Positions 51,119-60,147 of a DNA stretch of 64,000 bases are shown here, one piece after another. Position 1 is the first letter of the stretch. The number at the start of each line of letters is the position of its first letter. Origin of the DNA: Ornithomonoglobus_A sp045612845 (GTDB lineage Bacteria; Bacillota; Clostridia; UBA1381); contig JAZKZV010000017.1 of NCBI GenBank assembly GCA_045612845.1, forward strand, positions 62,001-126,000, in the 5' to 3' direction. Both the position numbers and the translations under genes were made by a program. Under the pieces are notes generated by a model. That model worked only from the letters and a program-made list of their open reading frames with translations. It ran no database searches and was not told where the DNA came from.

Positions 51119-51988
51119 TTATTTTATATTCATAAGCACAATGGCTATTATAGCAGCCACAACACTTATTATCTGACGTTTGCAAAATCTTTCCTTATAA
51201 ATAGTAGTTGCCACCAAGAACCCAACTACCATATTAAGTCCGGCCCTTACAGGCGACGAGAACGAAACAGGAAGATAATTATATGTAATAAGAACCAACA
51301 GATTTTTAATTGCGTTGCATATTCCTGCACCTGCGCCGTATAAAAATCCTAATTTGACAGTACTTTTGAATGTATCACGTTCAAAAATTATACCCAGAAC
51401 AAGTAAAAATACTGTTGCACCGCCAAGTGAGATAATCAGATACTCATTCTTGTAGTCGTCACCAAATTCACCAAACTGCATTCTTCCTATAATTCCTATT
51501 AATGCATTTGCAAATATATTAAGAATTATGCAGATTACCCATTTTAATGTGATTTTCTGACCGGCGCCAACTTGTTTTTGATAATTCATCATTGAAAGGG
51601 ATATAACAAACAACGCAAGCGCTACATATGTTAAAACTCCCGAAGGCTCTTTTAAAAACATAATACCATAGAATGTGGTTATGATAATTCCGAACGAGTT
51701 AAACACTCTGGTCAGTCCGAACGAACCCCATTTAAGAGCAAGATACACTGCATAAAATCCTGTTGCGTACATCAGGGAATTGGCTGCACCATATATGCAA
51801 ATTTCCGGAATGAATTGCAATCCATTTTTGTCTGTAACAATAAAATACAACATAGCAAACATACATATAATGGCGTTAAAAAACATTCCGCCACGATTAT
51901 TGTTGTTTTTTCTGCCGTAGGCTCTTATTGTCATTACTTCTGTTTGTTGTAAAATTACCTCTGCAATTATAAGAAAAGCTCCAATCAT
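51119..51988 (-). CDS. DMT/EamA-like 10-helix transporter
   Basis: The 289-aa protein has about nine or ten hydrophobic segments in two similar halves (e.g. NAIICMFAMLYFIVT, LFVISLSMM, ANALIGIIGRM, VVGFLVATTIYKERF), with basic loops, matching the drug/metabolite transporter superfamily including sugar uptake members. The gene starts at 51988 with a weak GGGGTGAGGA site. Its stop is 9 nt ahead of the Gfo/Idh/MocA start. It is the only transporter in this island and would import or export the island's substrate. Confidence 0.75.
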   Translation of the reverse strand: MIGAFLIIAEVILQQTEVMTIRAYGRKNNNNRGGMFFNAIICMFAMLYFIVTDKNGLQFIPEICIYGAANSLMYATGFYAVYLALKWGSFGLTRVFNSFGIIITTFYGIMFLKEPSGVLTYVALALFVISLSMMNYQKQVGAGQKITLKWVICIILNIFANALIGIIGRMQFGEFGDDYKNEYLIISLGGATVFLLVLGIIFERDTFKSTVKLGFLYGAGAGICNAIKNLLVLITYNYLPVSFSSPVRAGLNMVVGFLVATTIYKERFCKRQIISVVAAIIAIVLMNIK

Positions 51989-52020
51989 ATCCTCACCCCA
52001 TATATAGTTTCATTATCTGA

Positions 52021-52947
52021 TTATTCCATATCCTCAACAGTTATAAATGTAAAGCCATTATCCTTAAAGAATTTACCTGCAAGATACATCTTATCTGCAT
52101 AATCACTCTGATATGCATAATATTCGGGATAAAAATACTGTTCATGATTTGCAAATCCGACATACTCATAATCTTTAAGCTCGTTTAATCTTTCCGCAAG
52201 ACTTTCCATAGTATATAGGTTCAAACACGGTCCGTCTGCAAAGCGTCTGAATCGCATACCTGTTTCTTCATCAAGATATGATGTGTTCTTCCATCTCATC
52301 TTATCGTGTTGTTCGGGATAGAGATAGTTATATGAGCATATCGAAGATGTAATAGCTTTATTATTCGTATTACGTGTAAACAACATTGTTTCTGGTTGTC
52401 TGTTGTGGCGGAGTCTTGCTGCGTGTCCGTACGGAAGAGATGAATCATCGCCTGTAAATTCACGTCTTTCTCCAATGCTTGCCGACAAGAACTTAACACC
52501 GCAATCTTTAAGCGCCTGACATCCCGCCTTGCTTATTGCGCCCCAGTGCAGAACGATTCCGTTTGAAAGAGACTTCTCGCCCGCAAAACGTATTACTTCG
52601 TTTGCAACTGCGGTATAGTTTCTCTTTGCATCTTCATATGATATGTTTACATACGGATAGTCAGGAAACTCCTGCTTTGCGTGAAAACCAAGTTTAAGCC
52701 ACGATGAATTTTCTTCAAATTCTGCTTTGTACGCGTCTGTTACATCGGCAAGTGTGAACTCGTCATCACCATAGAAAAAGTCTGTTCTGTAAAAAAGGTG
52801 CATTTGCACAGTCATACCAAAATCATCATGACACTTTTTAAGCATCTTAAAAAACTCATTGTCGAAAAGAGACTTTGGCTTTTGACGTGTTATGTCTCTT
52901 AAACACCATATTACGTCATCAATAAAATAATAAGCTTGTTTTTTCAT
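52021..52947 (-). CDS. Putative polysaccharide deacetylase-like protein (paralogue B)
   Basis: The 308-aa paralogue of the gene at 48976 has high identity across its length (YRTDFFYGDDEFTLAD, AKQEFPDYPYVN, TGDDSSLPYGHAARL, HEQYFYPEYYAYQSD). Differences cluster in the middle (VLHWGAIS versus THWLPLS), which may change substrate. Two copies in one operon suggest sequential or parallel processing of related substrates. Family tentative as for paralogue A. Confidence 0.5.
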   Translation of the reverse strand: MKKQAYYFIDDVIWCLRDITRQKPKSLFDNEFFKMLKKCHDDFGMTVQMHLFYRTDFFYGDDEFTLADVTDAYKAEFEENSSWLKLGFHAKQEFPDYPYVNISYEDAKRNYTAVANEVIRFAGEKSLSNGIVLHWGAISKAGCQALKDCGVKFLSASIGERREFTGDDSSLPYGHAARLRHNRQPETMLFTRNTNNKAITSSICSYNYLYPEQHDKMRWKNTSYLDEETGMRFRRFADGPCLNLYTMESLAERLNELKDYEYVGFANHEQYFYPEYYAYQSDYADKMYLAGKFFKDNGFTFITVEDME

Positions 52948-52970
52948 TTTTTTAACTCCTCCCAGTTTTA

Positions 52971-53924
52971 TTATTTTTTATATAGTTTATCAACACTGAT
53001 AAATCCACCATAATCCCTGAAACGATTACCCTCTTTTAAGTATTTTTTTATATTCCGCTGAAGCGATGTTTCCTCAGCTAAATCATCAACTTTTCCGGAT
53101 TTTGAACCCTTAAACACCGAAATAAATATTCCGTCACTTTCTTCATCAATTTCAAATCTTTCAAACATATCGCCAAAACGACTTATGTTTGTTTTTTTGC
53201 CCATAATAGCTTCAACGTGTGGGTTTAAAAGCCACGATTCACACACAAACCACTTAAAATCGTATTCGCTGTAATATTTTTTAAAAAAGTCAAGTGCGTA
53301 GCGAAAATTCTGCATATTTTCGTCTACATCTAATTTTGTAGCTCGCGGAATATGTACCCCTATTGCATCATCACCCTTAAATGAGCGTATTTCAAACTGA
53401 AACGCTCCAAGTCTGAAAAGCTTTCCTTTTGCATACAGAGGAAGCCAGAAGTGGTATCCGCTTGTACCAATTCTGCCCTTACGATTTTTATTTGCATTAA
53501 GATACATATCTATGGCGCCAAGCGTTGCAGATAAAATTTCCTTATCTACTCCCCTTTTTATTGCATCGTTACAAAAATCAACAGCATTTGCTATAAGCGG
53601 AGGCATAAGTGCAAATTCCGATTTTAGCGTACCATCCTCGGGAGGTTTCAGTTCTGACACAGATATATCCTTTTTCATAAAAACATACATTGCCGAGCAA
53701 AGAGATATATAACCATCATCGCACATAAGTTCATCAATTGCATTCATAATGTATTCAAGAACTTCTTCGCCAAAAATTGCGTATTCATTATTGAATTTTA
53801 TTATATTTTCCTTGTTGAAAATAACAGACGATATGCTTTCCTTTTGTTCTTCTGCCTCTGCAAGATATGCAGAGTAAGAAGGGTTTTTTAATATTTCAAG
53901 ATTTTTGTATACATTCATATTCAT
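52971..53924 (-). CDS. GNAT-like acyltransferase domain protein (DUF5596 type)
   Basis: The 317-aa cytoplasmic protein has a second half that fits the GNAT-like C-terminal domain: WLPLYAKGKLFRLGAFQFE, IGVHIPRATKL, a FFKKYY helix and FVCESWLLNPHVEAIMGKKTNI with SRFGDMF. The first half is helical, as in this family. Members are predicted acyl-CoA-dependent acyltransferases found with carbohydrate-use genes; the acceptor is unknown. Second gene of the catabolic operon, after the M20 peptidase. Confidence 0.7.
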   Translation of the reverse strand: MNMNVYKNLEILKNPSYSAYLAEAEEQKESISSVIFNKENIIKFNNEYAIFGEEVLEYIMNAIDELMCDDGYISLCSAMYVFMKKDISVSELKPPEDGTLKSEFALMPPLIANAVDFCNDAIKRGVDKEILSATLGAIDMYLNANKNRKGRIGTSGYHFWLPLYAKGKLFRLGAFQFEIRSFKGDDAIGVHIPRATKLDVDENMQNFRYALDFFKKYYSEYDFKWFVCESWLLNPHVEAIMGKKTNISRFGDMFERFEIDEESDGIFISVFKGSKSGKVDDLAEETSLQRNIKKYLKEGNRFRDYGGFISVDKLYKK

Positions 53925-53951
53925 TCTCCCGCATATTCAAAATGCTTTACT

Positions 53952-55175
53952 CTACATTCTTAAAAGTAAGAGTCCCAGTTTTTTAGTAAAGCTCAGTAAC
54001 TCATTGCAATATACGTGTTCATTTGGCTGATGTGGTCCACCACCCTCTGCCGAGCCTGCGGCTCCTCTGTAATTAAAAGAGTTTTTAGAACAGTAAGCCA
54101 GAAGGAGTGATAAATCGGAAAGGCAGTTTCCGCCAGTAGATACTTCCCCGCCCGTTTCTTCGCTTATTAAATCACACAGAATTTGCAGTTCCTTACTGTT
54201 TTTATCTGTTTCACCGTATATAAAAAATCTTGTAGTAAGTATAAATCCGTCTGTAACAAGTCCAAGACGGTCAAAATCATCTTTTAATTCAGTGCATATT
54301 TTATCAAACTGAGTCTCACATTCCTCTTTTGTCATATCAGTGTAAATTGCAAGATTTATAACGCCTTCGTTTGCTCCGCCCATACCCGAGTGAGTATTTG
54401 TAAGACGAATTTTGGTTTTTGGACGTTTACCCAGCTCTTTAAGCTTTTGAACAGCCAGATTAACACCCTCAAAAACGTCGAATACAGATGCAACTCTGCC
54501 ATCGTTCCTGACAGATTTTAATGTCAGCTTAAAGCATCCGCCGCCATTGGCAACCTTTTCGACACCGCTCGAATCGAGATTTATGCACACATCGCAAGGA
54601 TATTTAAGACCAAGCGCCAGCGCACCATTTCCGCCGCCGCCCTCTTCGTCGCAATATGAACCCATAAGCAAGTTCTTTTTGGGAACAATTCCAAGCTCTT
54701 TAAAGGCTTTTAAAACAAACCACGCCGCTACAATGCCCGATTTATCATCACCCGCGCCTCTGCCGTAAATTTTACCGTCTTTGATAATTCCCGAAAACGG
54801 GGCATCCGTCCACTTAGATAAATCACCCACATCAACTGTATCGATATGAGCTGCAAGCATAACATTTTTTGATGTGTCTTCACCTTCAAGTATTGCAACA
54901 AAATTTTGTCGCTTATCGCCACTTCTTCCGCTTATATAGTCTTTATGATTTACAATATCCTTAATACTTTCAGGGGTAAATCTGTCTGTTTTAAGACCCA
55001 AATCACGACATATCTTTTCAAGGTAATCTTGTCCCTGGTTTTCGTTACCGTAGGTTTTGTGGTTAACTGTATCAATCTTTATAAGTTCAGAAAGCTGATG
55101 GTATAATTCATCCTGTTTCTCATCCATATATTTAATCAGTCTCTCCTCGGTTTGGTTAAGCAGCTTTATTTGCAT
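53952..55175 (-). CDS. M20 family peptidase (ArgE/DapE-like)
   Basis: The 407-aa zinc peptidase has LAAHIDTVDVG (metal His/Asp), GRGAGDDKSGIVAAW (bridging Asp), GSYCDEEGGGGN (catalytic and metal Glu), VCINLDSSG, a lid domain with RLTNTHSGMGG, and AEGGGPHQPNEHVY (last His). It would hydrolyse an N-acyl amino acid or small peptide. It opens the minus-strand catabolic operon that includes the acyltransferase and putative deacetylases, suggesting that substrate contains an amide- or acyl-linked group. The promoter is at 55215-55242. Confidence 0.88.
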   Translation of the reverse strand: MQIKLLNQTEERLIKYMDEKQDELYHQLSELIKIDTVNHKTYGNENQGQDYLEKICRDLGLKTDRFTPESIKDIVNHKDYISGRSGDKRQNFVAILEGEDTSKNVMLAAHIDTVDVGDLSKWTDAPFSGIIKDGKIYGRGAGDDKSGIVAAWFVLKAFKELGIVPKKNLLMGSYCDEEGGGGNGALALGLKYPCDVCINLDSSGVEKVANGGGCFKLTLKSVRNDGRVASVFDVFEGVNLAVQKLKELGKRPKTKIRLTNTHSGMGGANEGVINLAIYTDMTKEECETQFDKICTELKDDFDRLGLVTDGFILTTRFFIYGETDKNSKELQILCDLISEETGGEVSTGGNCLSDLSLLLAYCSKNSFNYRGAAGSAEGGGPHQPNEHVYCNELLSFTKKLGLLLLRM

Positions 55176-55214
55176 ATCATATCACCCCGGAGCATTTTTA
55201 TATCTTTTACACAA

Positions 55215-55242
55215 ATTATAACACACATAAAAGCATTGTAAA
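55215..55242 (-). promoter_or_regulatory. Promoter of the catabolic operon
   Basis: Minus strand: TTTACA, 16 nt, TATAAT, ~40 nt before the M20 start. Confidence 0.55.
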
Positions 55243-55283
55243 TGGAAAAAAACCATTTTTGAATGTAAAAAAACCATAAAATC

Positions 55284-55312
55284 TTGATTTTTTACAAATT
55301 AAGTGATATAAT
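55284..55312 (+). promoter_or_regulatory. Promoter of the AraC regulator gene
   Basis: TTGATT, 17 nt, TATAAT, 33 nt before the ATG at 55345; divergent from 55215-55242 within a 169-nt gap. Confidence 0.7.
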
Positions 55313-55344
55313 AAATTCACTTAAAAAAAGGACGGTGAAGTAAT

Positions 55345-56148
55345 ATGGAGGATATATGCAATTTTATACCACCAAAAAAATATGATAATTCAATATGCTA
55401 CTACCATTTTGTGCATGAAACCAACATAAAAAAACACCGACAACCTTTTTTCCATTCAAATTATTATGCAATACTTGTTTTTAAAGGCAGTGCAGACCTT
55501 GTAAAAGGCAACACAACCACTCCCATAAAGCGCGGCACATTGTTTTTTATATACCCATACCATAGCTATACCATAAAAAACTATAAGGATTTTTCGTATA
55601 TGTACATATCCTTTAACGGTATTGGTGCCGAGCCACTATTGACTAATTTTAATATCACAAACGAACATTTTATATTCGAAAATTTTGATAATGTTATCGA
55701 ATTCTGGATAAGTTCAATAAGACGTGTTAATGCCACCAACGCAAACACGCTTACTGAAAGTGTTCTGATGTATACTTTGTCGTTTATAAATTCTGCCAAC
55801 AGCCCTGCATCAAAAGAACACAAGGATAAATTTGCAAGTATTCTTGACTATGTAAATTACAACTACGCTTTACAGGATATGTCTATAAAAAAGGTTGCCG
55901 AAATATTCTTTTACAACGAAAAATATATTTCCTCGTTGTTTATTAAAAAGACAGGTGTAAAATTTACCGACTACATTAGCAAGCTACGCATAGAATATGC
56001 AAGCAAGCTCATAAAAAACGGAGATGTAAATATTACAGATATTTCCTATAAGTGCGGTTTTTCCGACCCGTTATACTTTTCGAAGGTGTTTAAGAAAAAT
56101 ACGGGCAAATCACCAACTGAATACATAAAAAATAACGACACAAAATAA
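55345..56148 (+). CDS. AraC-family regulator with cupin sensor
   Basis: The 267-aa protein has an N-terminal cupin-like ligand domain (~15-110, NYYAILVFKGSADLVKG, GTLFFIYPYHSYTIK) and a C-terminal pair of HTH motifs (~165-265): MSIKKVAEIFFYNEKYISSLF and ITDISYKCGFSDPLYFSKVFKK, with the typical TGKSPTEYI end. It is divergent from the catabolic operon and converges on a second AraC gene. Most likely activates this island in response to the degraded sugar. Confidence 0.9.
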   Translation: MEDICNFIPPKKYDNSICYYHFVHETNIKKHRQPFFHSNYYAILVFKGSADLVKGNTTTPIKRGTLFFIYPYHSYTIKNYKDFSYMYISFNGIGAEPLLTNFNITNEHFIFENFDNVIEFWISSIRRVNATNANTLTESVLMYTLSFINSANSPASKEHKDKFASILDYVNYNYALQDMSIKKVAEIFFYNEKYISSLFIKKTGVKFTDYISKLRIEYASKLIKNGDVNITDISYKCGFSDPLYFSKVFKKNTGKSPTEYIKNNDTK

Positions 56149-56161
56149 AGTGTCGTTATTT

Positions 56162-57091
56162 TTATTCTTCCTGTGCAGTCGGCTTATTGTGGTACATGGC
56201 ATTTCCGTGCTTTATAATTCTATACTCCTTAACATTCATTCCAAAATGCCTTTTAAATCGCTTTCTAAAAGAACACTCATTCTCATAACCCACTGCCGCC
56301 GCAATACGTGATGTCGGTATATTAGGGTCTTTTAAAAGCTCCTCCGCTTTTTTCATTCTCGTCATTATAATATAGTCCGAAACAGTTATACCCGTAGCTT
56401 TTTTATACATTGCAGAAAGATAACCGCTTGATATTCCAATTTCCTTTGCAATTTCCTCACACGAAATACGCTTGCTATATTTTTTTTGAATTATTGAATT
56501 TACCTTTTTTATGTAGTATTGGTTATACCTGTAAATCTCCTCATTATTTTGCAGAATTTGGCGTCTTACGTAAGCATCAAGCTTTGCAATTATCTCGTAA
56601 AATACCGAATATCGCATAAGCTTGTATTGCTCTGTATCCTCAGAATTATAATGTATATATTTATGCAAAAGAATATTAAATTCAATCAACTTGTCCGATG
56701 TTATATCATCTGTAAAACCAGGAAGAAGAATTACCGAATTATCCCTTGCATCTTCTGCATTAAGCTCCTTTTTTTCTATATACAGTTTATCGAAGGTAAC
56801 TATAACAGATGTTACGCCAACTTCTTTTTGGGGCAAGCTTTTAGAATGTGCCCCCTCCTCTGCAACTGTGCACGAAAGTGCATTAACATTTTTATATATA
56901 TGCTCTTTCCCGTCAAAATACCTTTCAAGATACTCTGTATTTGTTATGCAGATTTCGAGCATATTTTCAAGATGCGAATTGTTCCAGCTATAATTTGTTA
57001 TTTTGGTTTCGCAGGCAACAACGGTATTGGGAAAACCCTCAAAGCTCACTTTATATCCGTACATAAAACATATCTCCAATTTGTTAATCAA
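56162..57091 (-). CDS. AraC-family regulator
   Basis: The 309-aa protein has a C-terminal double HTH domain (~205-305): ISCEEIAKEIGISSGYLSAMYKK, IPTSRIAAAVGYENECSFRKRFKRHFG, and MNVKEYR. The N-terminal ~190 residues are an unrecognised ligand domain unlike that of its neighbour. It is divergent from the GH28 gene across 156 nt, where a palindrome overlaps the GH28 promoter. Likely regulator of the hydrolase gene, complementing the AraC protein at 55345. Confidence 0.9.
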   Translation of the reverse strand: MINKLEICFMYGYKVSFEGFPNTVVACETKITNYSWNNSHLENMLEICITNTEYLERYFDGKEHIYKNVNALSCTVAEEGAHSKSLPQKEVGVTSVIVTFDKLYIEKKELNAEDARDNSVILLPGFTDDITSDKLIEFNILLHKYIHYNSEDTEQYKLMRYSVFYEIIAKLDAYVRRQILQNNEEIYRYNQYYIKKVNSIIQKKYSKRISCEEIAKEIGISSGYLSAMYKKATGITVSDYIIMTRMKKAEELLKDPNIPTSRIAAAVGYENECSFRKRFKRHFGMNVKEYRIIKHGNAMYHNKPTAQEE

Positions 57092-57182
57092 TCACTTTAA
57101 TTATATAACATCAGTTGTAAAAATTCAACCAAAAAATTAAAATTATATATTAAAATTGGTAATATTATATTAAAATCAGTCA

Positions 57183-57223
57183 TTGATATTCGCTTTATTG
57201 ATTAGTATAATCATACTATCAAT
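57183..57223 (+). promoter_or_regulatory. GH28 promoter overlapped by palindromic operator
   Basis: TTGATA, 17 nt, TATAAT (57206-57211). An inverted repeat ATTGATTAGTAT/ATACTATCAAT at 57197-57223 straddles the -10 hexamer, a layout typical of repressor-type control. Confidence 0.7.
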
Positions 57224-57247
57224 ATGCTTGCAAGGAGTCAATAAAAA

Positions 57248-58813
57248 ATGAGTTATAAAGTATATCCGGCAATTAAAGTAGCCGATGACTGCACCAATTA
57301 CGAGGTCAAGATTAACGGAAAAGCAGTGGAGCTTAATACCGCACGTGTTTCGGCAGTTCCTTTTAACCGTCGTTGGCCGGGACATCAACGTCAAAAAAGT
57401 CAAACAGAGCTTGTAAACTTTTTATCATACGAAGCAGATGAGAGCGTAACATTTGAGATTATACCAAAAAAACCATTTAAAAATGTTATAATAAGACCAC
57501 TCTCGTTAGGAATTAAACCACAAATTTCAGACGGTAAAATTACGTTTACTATGGATAAGCCTGCATATATATCCGTTGAGCCTTATGGCATCAATAACGT
57601 ACTGCATATTTTCGGCAACCAGGTTTCGGAATATGATATTGATTTTGATGCAGAAAATGTTCTTTATTTTGGTAAGGGCGAACACTACGTAGAGCTTATT
57701 GAACTTAAAAGCGGTCAGACACTCTTTATAGATAAGGGTGCAGTTCTCTACACACGCGTGCACGCCATTGATGCACAAAACATTAAAATTCTTGGTCGCG
57801 GCATCCTTGATAACAGCAAGCACCACGAAGAAATCCTATTTGATGTGGATGATTCACCAAATAGTGCAATGAAGAGAAATGCCATCCGCAAACACACAAT
57901 ACAGTTTGAATATTGCGAAAACATAGAGGTTGAGGGTATTACAATAAGAGGTTCGCTTTTATATAACATTAAGCCGATAGCGTGTGAAAACATACATATT
58001 TCAAATGTTAAGATTATAGGCAGTTGGAAATATAATTCTGACGGAATAAATACAGTTAACTGTAAAAATGTTCTTATCGAAAACTGCTTTGTAAGAACTT
58101 TTGACGACTGTATTTGTACAAAGGGCTTCGACTTCTACACAGCTGATGACGTTGATAAAGCAGTATTTGAGGCATCACACCGAAATGGTAAAGTCTATGA
58201 TGTATCAAAAGATATTAACGTAAAAAACTGTATGCTATGGCCGGACTATTCGGGAGGACTTTGCATAGGGGCAGAAACAAAGGCAGAGGAAATGTGCAAC
58301 ATAGTATACGAAGACTGCGACGTTGTTCACTTTAACTGTTCTGCATTCGATTGCTATAATATTGACTATGCTCATGTTCACGATATTACATACAGAAACA
58401 TTAACGTTGAATATGATGATATTGCTTTGCGGCCTAAGGGACAAAAATCAGATGACGATGTATATGAAAATACTCCGGGTTGGATTCCATACTTACTTGC
58501 AGTAAGAACAACCTATCATTCTGAATATTCTGCAGGCGGAAACCGCAGAGGAAAAACAGATAATATTAACTTTGAAAATATACGTATGTTTGGAATATAT
58601 CCGCCAAAAGTAAAGGTTTTTGGTTATCAGGACGAGTATAAAACAAAAGATGTAACATTTAAAAACTTTTCAATTAACGGTAAGCCGGTTACCGAATGGA
58701 ATGAGTTTATTCTCGAAACAGGCGAAAATAAACCGATTACAGATTGGAGCAAGCTTGATGAAAAATTAGCGAAAGCATACGTTGAAAATCTAAGGCTTGA
58801 ATACGAAGAATGA
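57248..58813 (+). CDS. Glycoside hydrolase family 28-like (polygalacturonase-type) protein
   Basis: The 521-aa protein begins with a ~100-residue beta-sandwich (MSYKVYPAIKVADDC) followed by a right-handed parallel beta-helix (~150-480: AQNIKILGRGILDN, CENIEVEGITIRGS, CENIHISNVKI). GH28 catalytic-Asp-like blocks appear as SWKYNSDGIN and RTFDDCI; the usual GHG and RIK blocks are less clear (GGLCIGAET and LRPKG may stand in). No signal peptide, so it would act on imported oligosaccharides. GH28 cleaves galacturonic-acid or rhamnogalacturonan-type chains; specificity here is undetermined. Ribosome site AAGGAG. Confidence 0.8.
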   Translation: MSYKVYPAIKVADDCTNYEVKINGKAVELNTARVSAVPFNRRWPGHQRQKSQTELVNFLSYEADESVTFEIIPKKPFKNVIIRPLSLGIKPQISDGKITFTMDKPAYISVEPYGINNVLHIFGNQVSEYDIDFDAENVLYFGKGEHYVELIELKSGQTLFIDKGAVLYTRVHAIDAQNIKILGRGILDNSKHHEEILFDVDDSPNSAMKRNAIRKHTIQFEYCENIEVEGITIRGSLLYNIKPIACENIHISNVKIIGSWKYNSDGINTVNCKNVLIENCFVRTFDDCICTKGFDFYTADDVDKAVFEASHRNGKVYDVSKDINVKNCMLWPDYSGGLCIGAETKAEEMCNIVYEDCDVVHFNCSAFDCYNIDYAHVHDITYRNINVEYDDIALRPKGQKSDDDVYENTPGWIPYLLAVRTTYHSEYSAGGNRRGKTDNINFENIRMFGIYPPKVKVFGYQDEYKTKDVTFKNFSINGKPVTEWNEFILETGENKPITDWSKLDEKLAKAYVENLRLEYEE

Positions 58814-58818
58814 TTATG

Positions 58819-58850
58819 AATAGGTGTTGCTTAACGCAATACCTATTTTT
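58819..58850 (+). terminator. GH28 terminator
   Basis: AATAGGTGTTGC and GCAATACCTATT (one G-T pair) with a 5-nt loop, followed by a T run. Confidence 0.8.
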
Positions 58851-58882
58851 ATATAATATATCTCCTTATATATATTTTTTTC

Positions 58883-58911
58883 TTGACATACAAAAATATA
58901 TATATTATAAT
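58883..58911 (+). promoter_or_regulatory. Consensus promoter of the PRTase gene
   Basis: Perfect TTGACA, 17 nt of A/T-rich spacer, perfect TATAAT, 50 nt before the ATG. Confidence 0.85.
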
Positions 58912-58960
58912 ATATTGTAGAAAATTAAATATTTCAGCATATACATTTGGAGGAATTATA

Positions 58961-59509
58961 ATGAAATATACAATAGAAATTGCAGGGTTAAAAAGAGACT
59001 TAAAGCTATACCCCATAAATGATAAACTTCAGATTGCAGCTTTTATAATGTTTGGTGATACAGAAATCACAGTTGCAAGTGCAAAGGCTCTTTTAGAAAA
59101 GGCTCCGGACTTTGATGTACTTATAACTGCTGAGAGTAAGGGTATTCCGCTTGCACACGAGATATCAAAGCTATCAGGAAAGAAATATATAGTAGCACGT
59201 AAAAAGCCAAAGCTTTATATGGATAATCTTGTAACTGTAGAGGTTGAGTCTATTACAACTCAGGGTATGCAATCACTTTGTATAGGCGGAGATGACGCTG
59301 CACAGATGAAAGGTAAAAAAGTACTTATAGTTGATGACGTAATAAGCACCGGCGAGTCATTAGATGCAATCGAGGCACTTGTTAAAACAGCCGAGGGAAA
59401 TATTGCAGGTAAAATGGCAGTGCTTGCCGAGGGCGATGCAATAGACAGAGAGGATATAACATATCTATCACCACTGCCCTTGTTCGATAAGCAAGGTAAC
59501 TCAATATAA
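58961..59509 (+). CDS. Phosphoribosyltransferase (adenine PRTase-like)
   Basis: The 182-aa protein starts MKYTIEIAGLKRDLKLYP; the start at 58961 follows TTGGAGGAATT, whereas the longer frame would begin inside the -35 hexamer. It has the type I PRTase fold: TAESKGIPLAHEIS, VARKKPKLYM, and the PRPP-binding loop VLIVDDVISTGES near residue 127. The GMQSLCIGGDDA insert differs from classical Apt, so purine PRTase of unsettled substrate is the safest call. Purine salvage is the probable role. Rubrerythrin follows 54 nt downstream. Confidence 0.8.
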   Translation: MKYTIEIAGLKRDLKLYPINDKLQIAAFIMFGDTEITVASAKALLEKAPDFDVLITAESKGIPLAHEISKLSGKKYIVARKKPKLYMDNLVTVEVESITTQGMQSLCIGGDDAAQMKGKKVLIVDDVISTGESLDAIEALVKTAEGNIAGKMAVLAEGDAIDREDITYLSPLPLFDKQGNSI

Positions 59510-59563
59510 TTGCATATATTGAATAAATATTGAGCAAAATAAATATTAAGGAGGATATATAAA

Positions 59564-60100
59564 ATGAGCAAATACGATGGAACACAAACACAAAAAAATC
59601 TTGAGGCTGCTTTTGCAGGGGAATCTGAGGCAAGAAACAAATATACTTATTTTGCTTCTGTTGCAAAAAAGGAGGGCTATGAGCAAATAGCCGCTCTATT
59701 CCAAAAGACAGCTGATAACGAAAAAGAGCACGCAAAGATGTGGTTTAAAGAAATGGAAGGCATTTCTAATACACAAGAAAATCTTAAGAGTGCAGCTGAG
59801 GGAGAAAATTATGAGTGGACAGATATGTATGCGGGCTTTGCAGAAACTGCCGAAAAAGAAGGTTTCCCCGAGCTTGCTGCAAAATTCCGTCTTGTTGCAG
59901 CAGTAGAAAAACACCACGAGCAAAGATACCGTGCACTTCTTCATAATATAGAAAATGCAGAAGTTTTTGCAAAGAGTGAAGTAAAGGTATGGGAGTGTCG
60001 AAACTGCGGTCATATTGTAGTTGGCACAAATGCACCGGAGGTTTGCCCTACATGTGCACACCCACAAGCTTACTTTGAAGTTTACGCAGATAATTATTGA
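59564..60100 (+). CDS. Rubrerythrin
   Basis: The 178-aa non-haem iron peroxidase protects anaerobes by reducing H2O2. The diiron ferritin-like domain has FAGESEARNKYTYFA, ADNEKEHAKMW, EKEGFPELAAKF and EKHHEQRYR; the rubredoxin-like C-domain has CRNCGHIV and CPTCAHPQAYF (4 Cys). Length is slightly short but complete. AAGGAGG precedes the ATG. It ends at a bidirectional terminator facing the hydrogenase gene. Confidence 0.97.
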   Translation: MSKYDGTQTQKNLEAAFAGESEARNKYTYFASVAKKEGYEQIAALFQKTADNEKEHAKMWFKEMEGISNTQENLKSAAEGENYEWTDMYAGFAETAEKEGFPELAAKFRLVAAVEKHHEQRYRALLHNIENAEVFAKSEVKVWECRNCGHIVVGTNAPEVCPTCAHPQAYFEVYADNY

Positions 60101-60106
60101 TACAAT

Positions 60107-60143
60107 AAAAAATGGCTGTTATAGAATTTAACAGCCATTTTTT
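60107..60143. terminator. Bidirectional terminator, rubrerythrin/hydrogenase
   Basis: AAAAAATGGCTGTTA and TAACAGCCATTTTTT: a 15-bp stem with a 7-nt loop, between convergent genes. Confidence 0.85.
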
Positions 60144-60147
60144 TATT

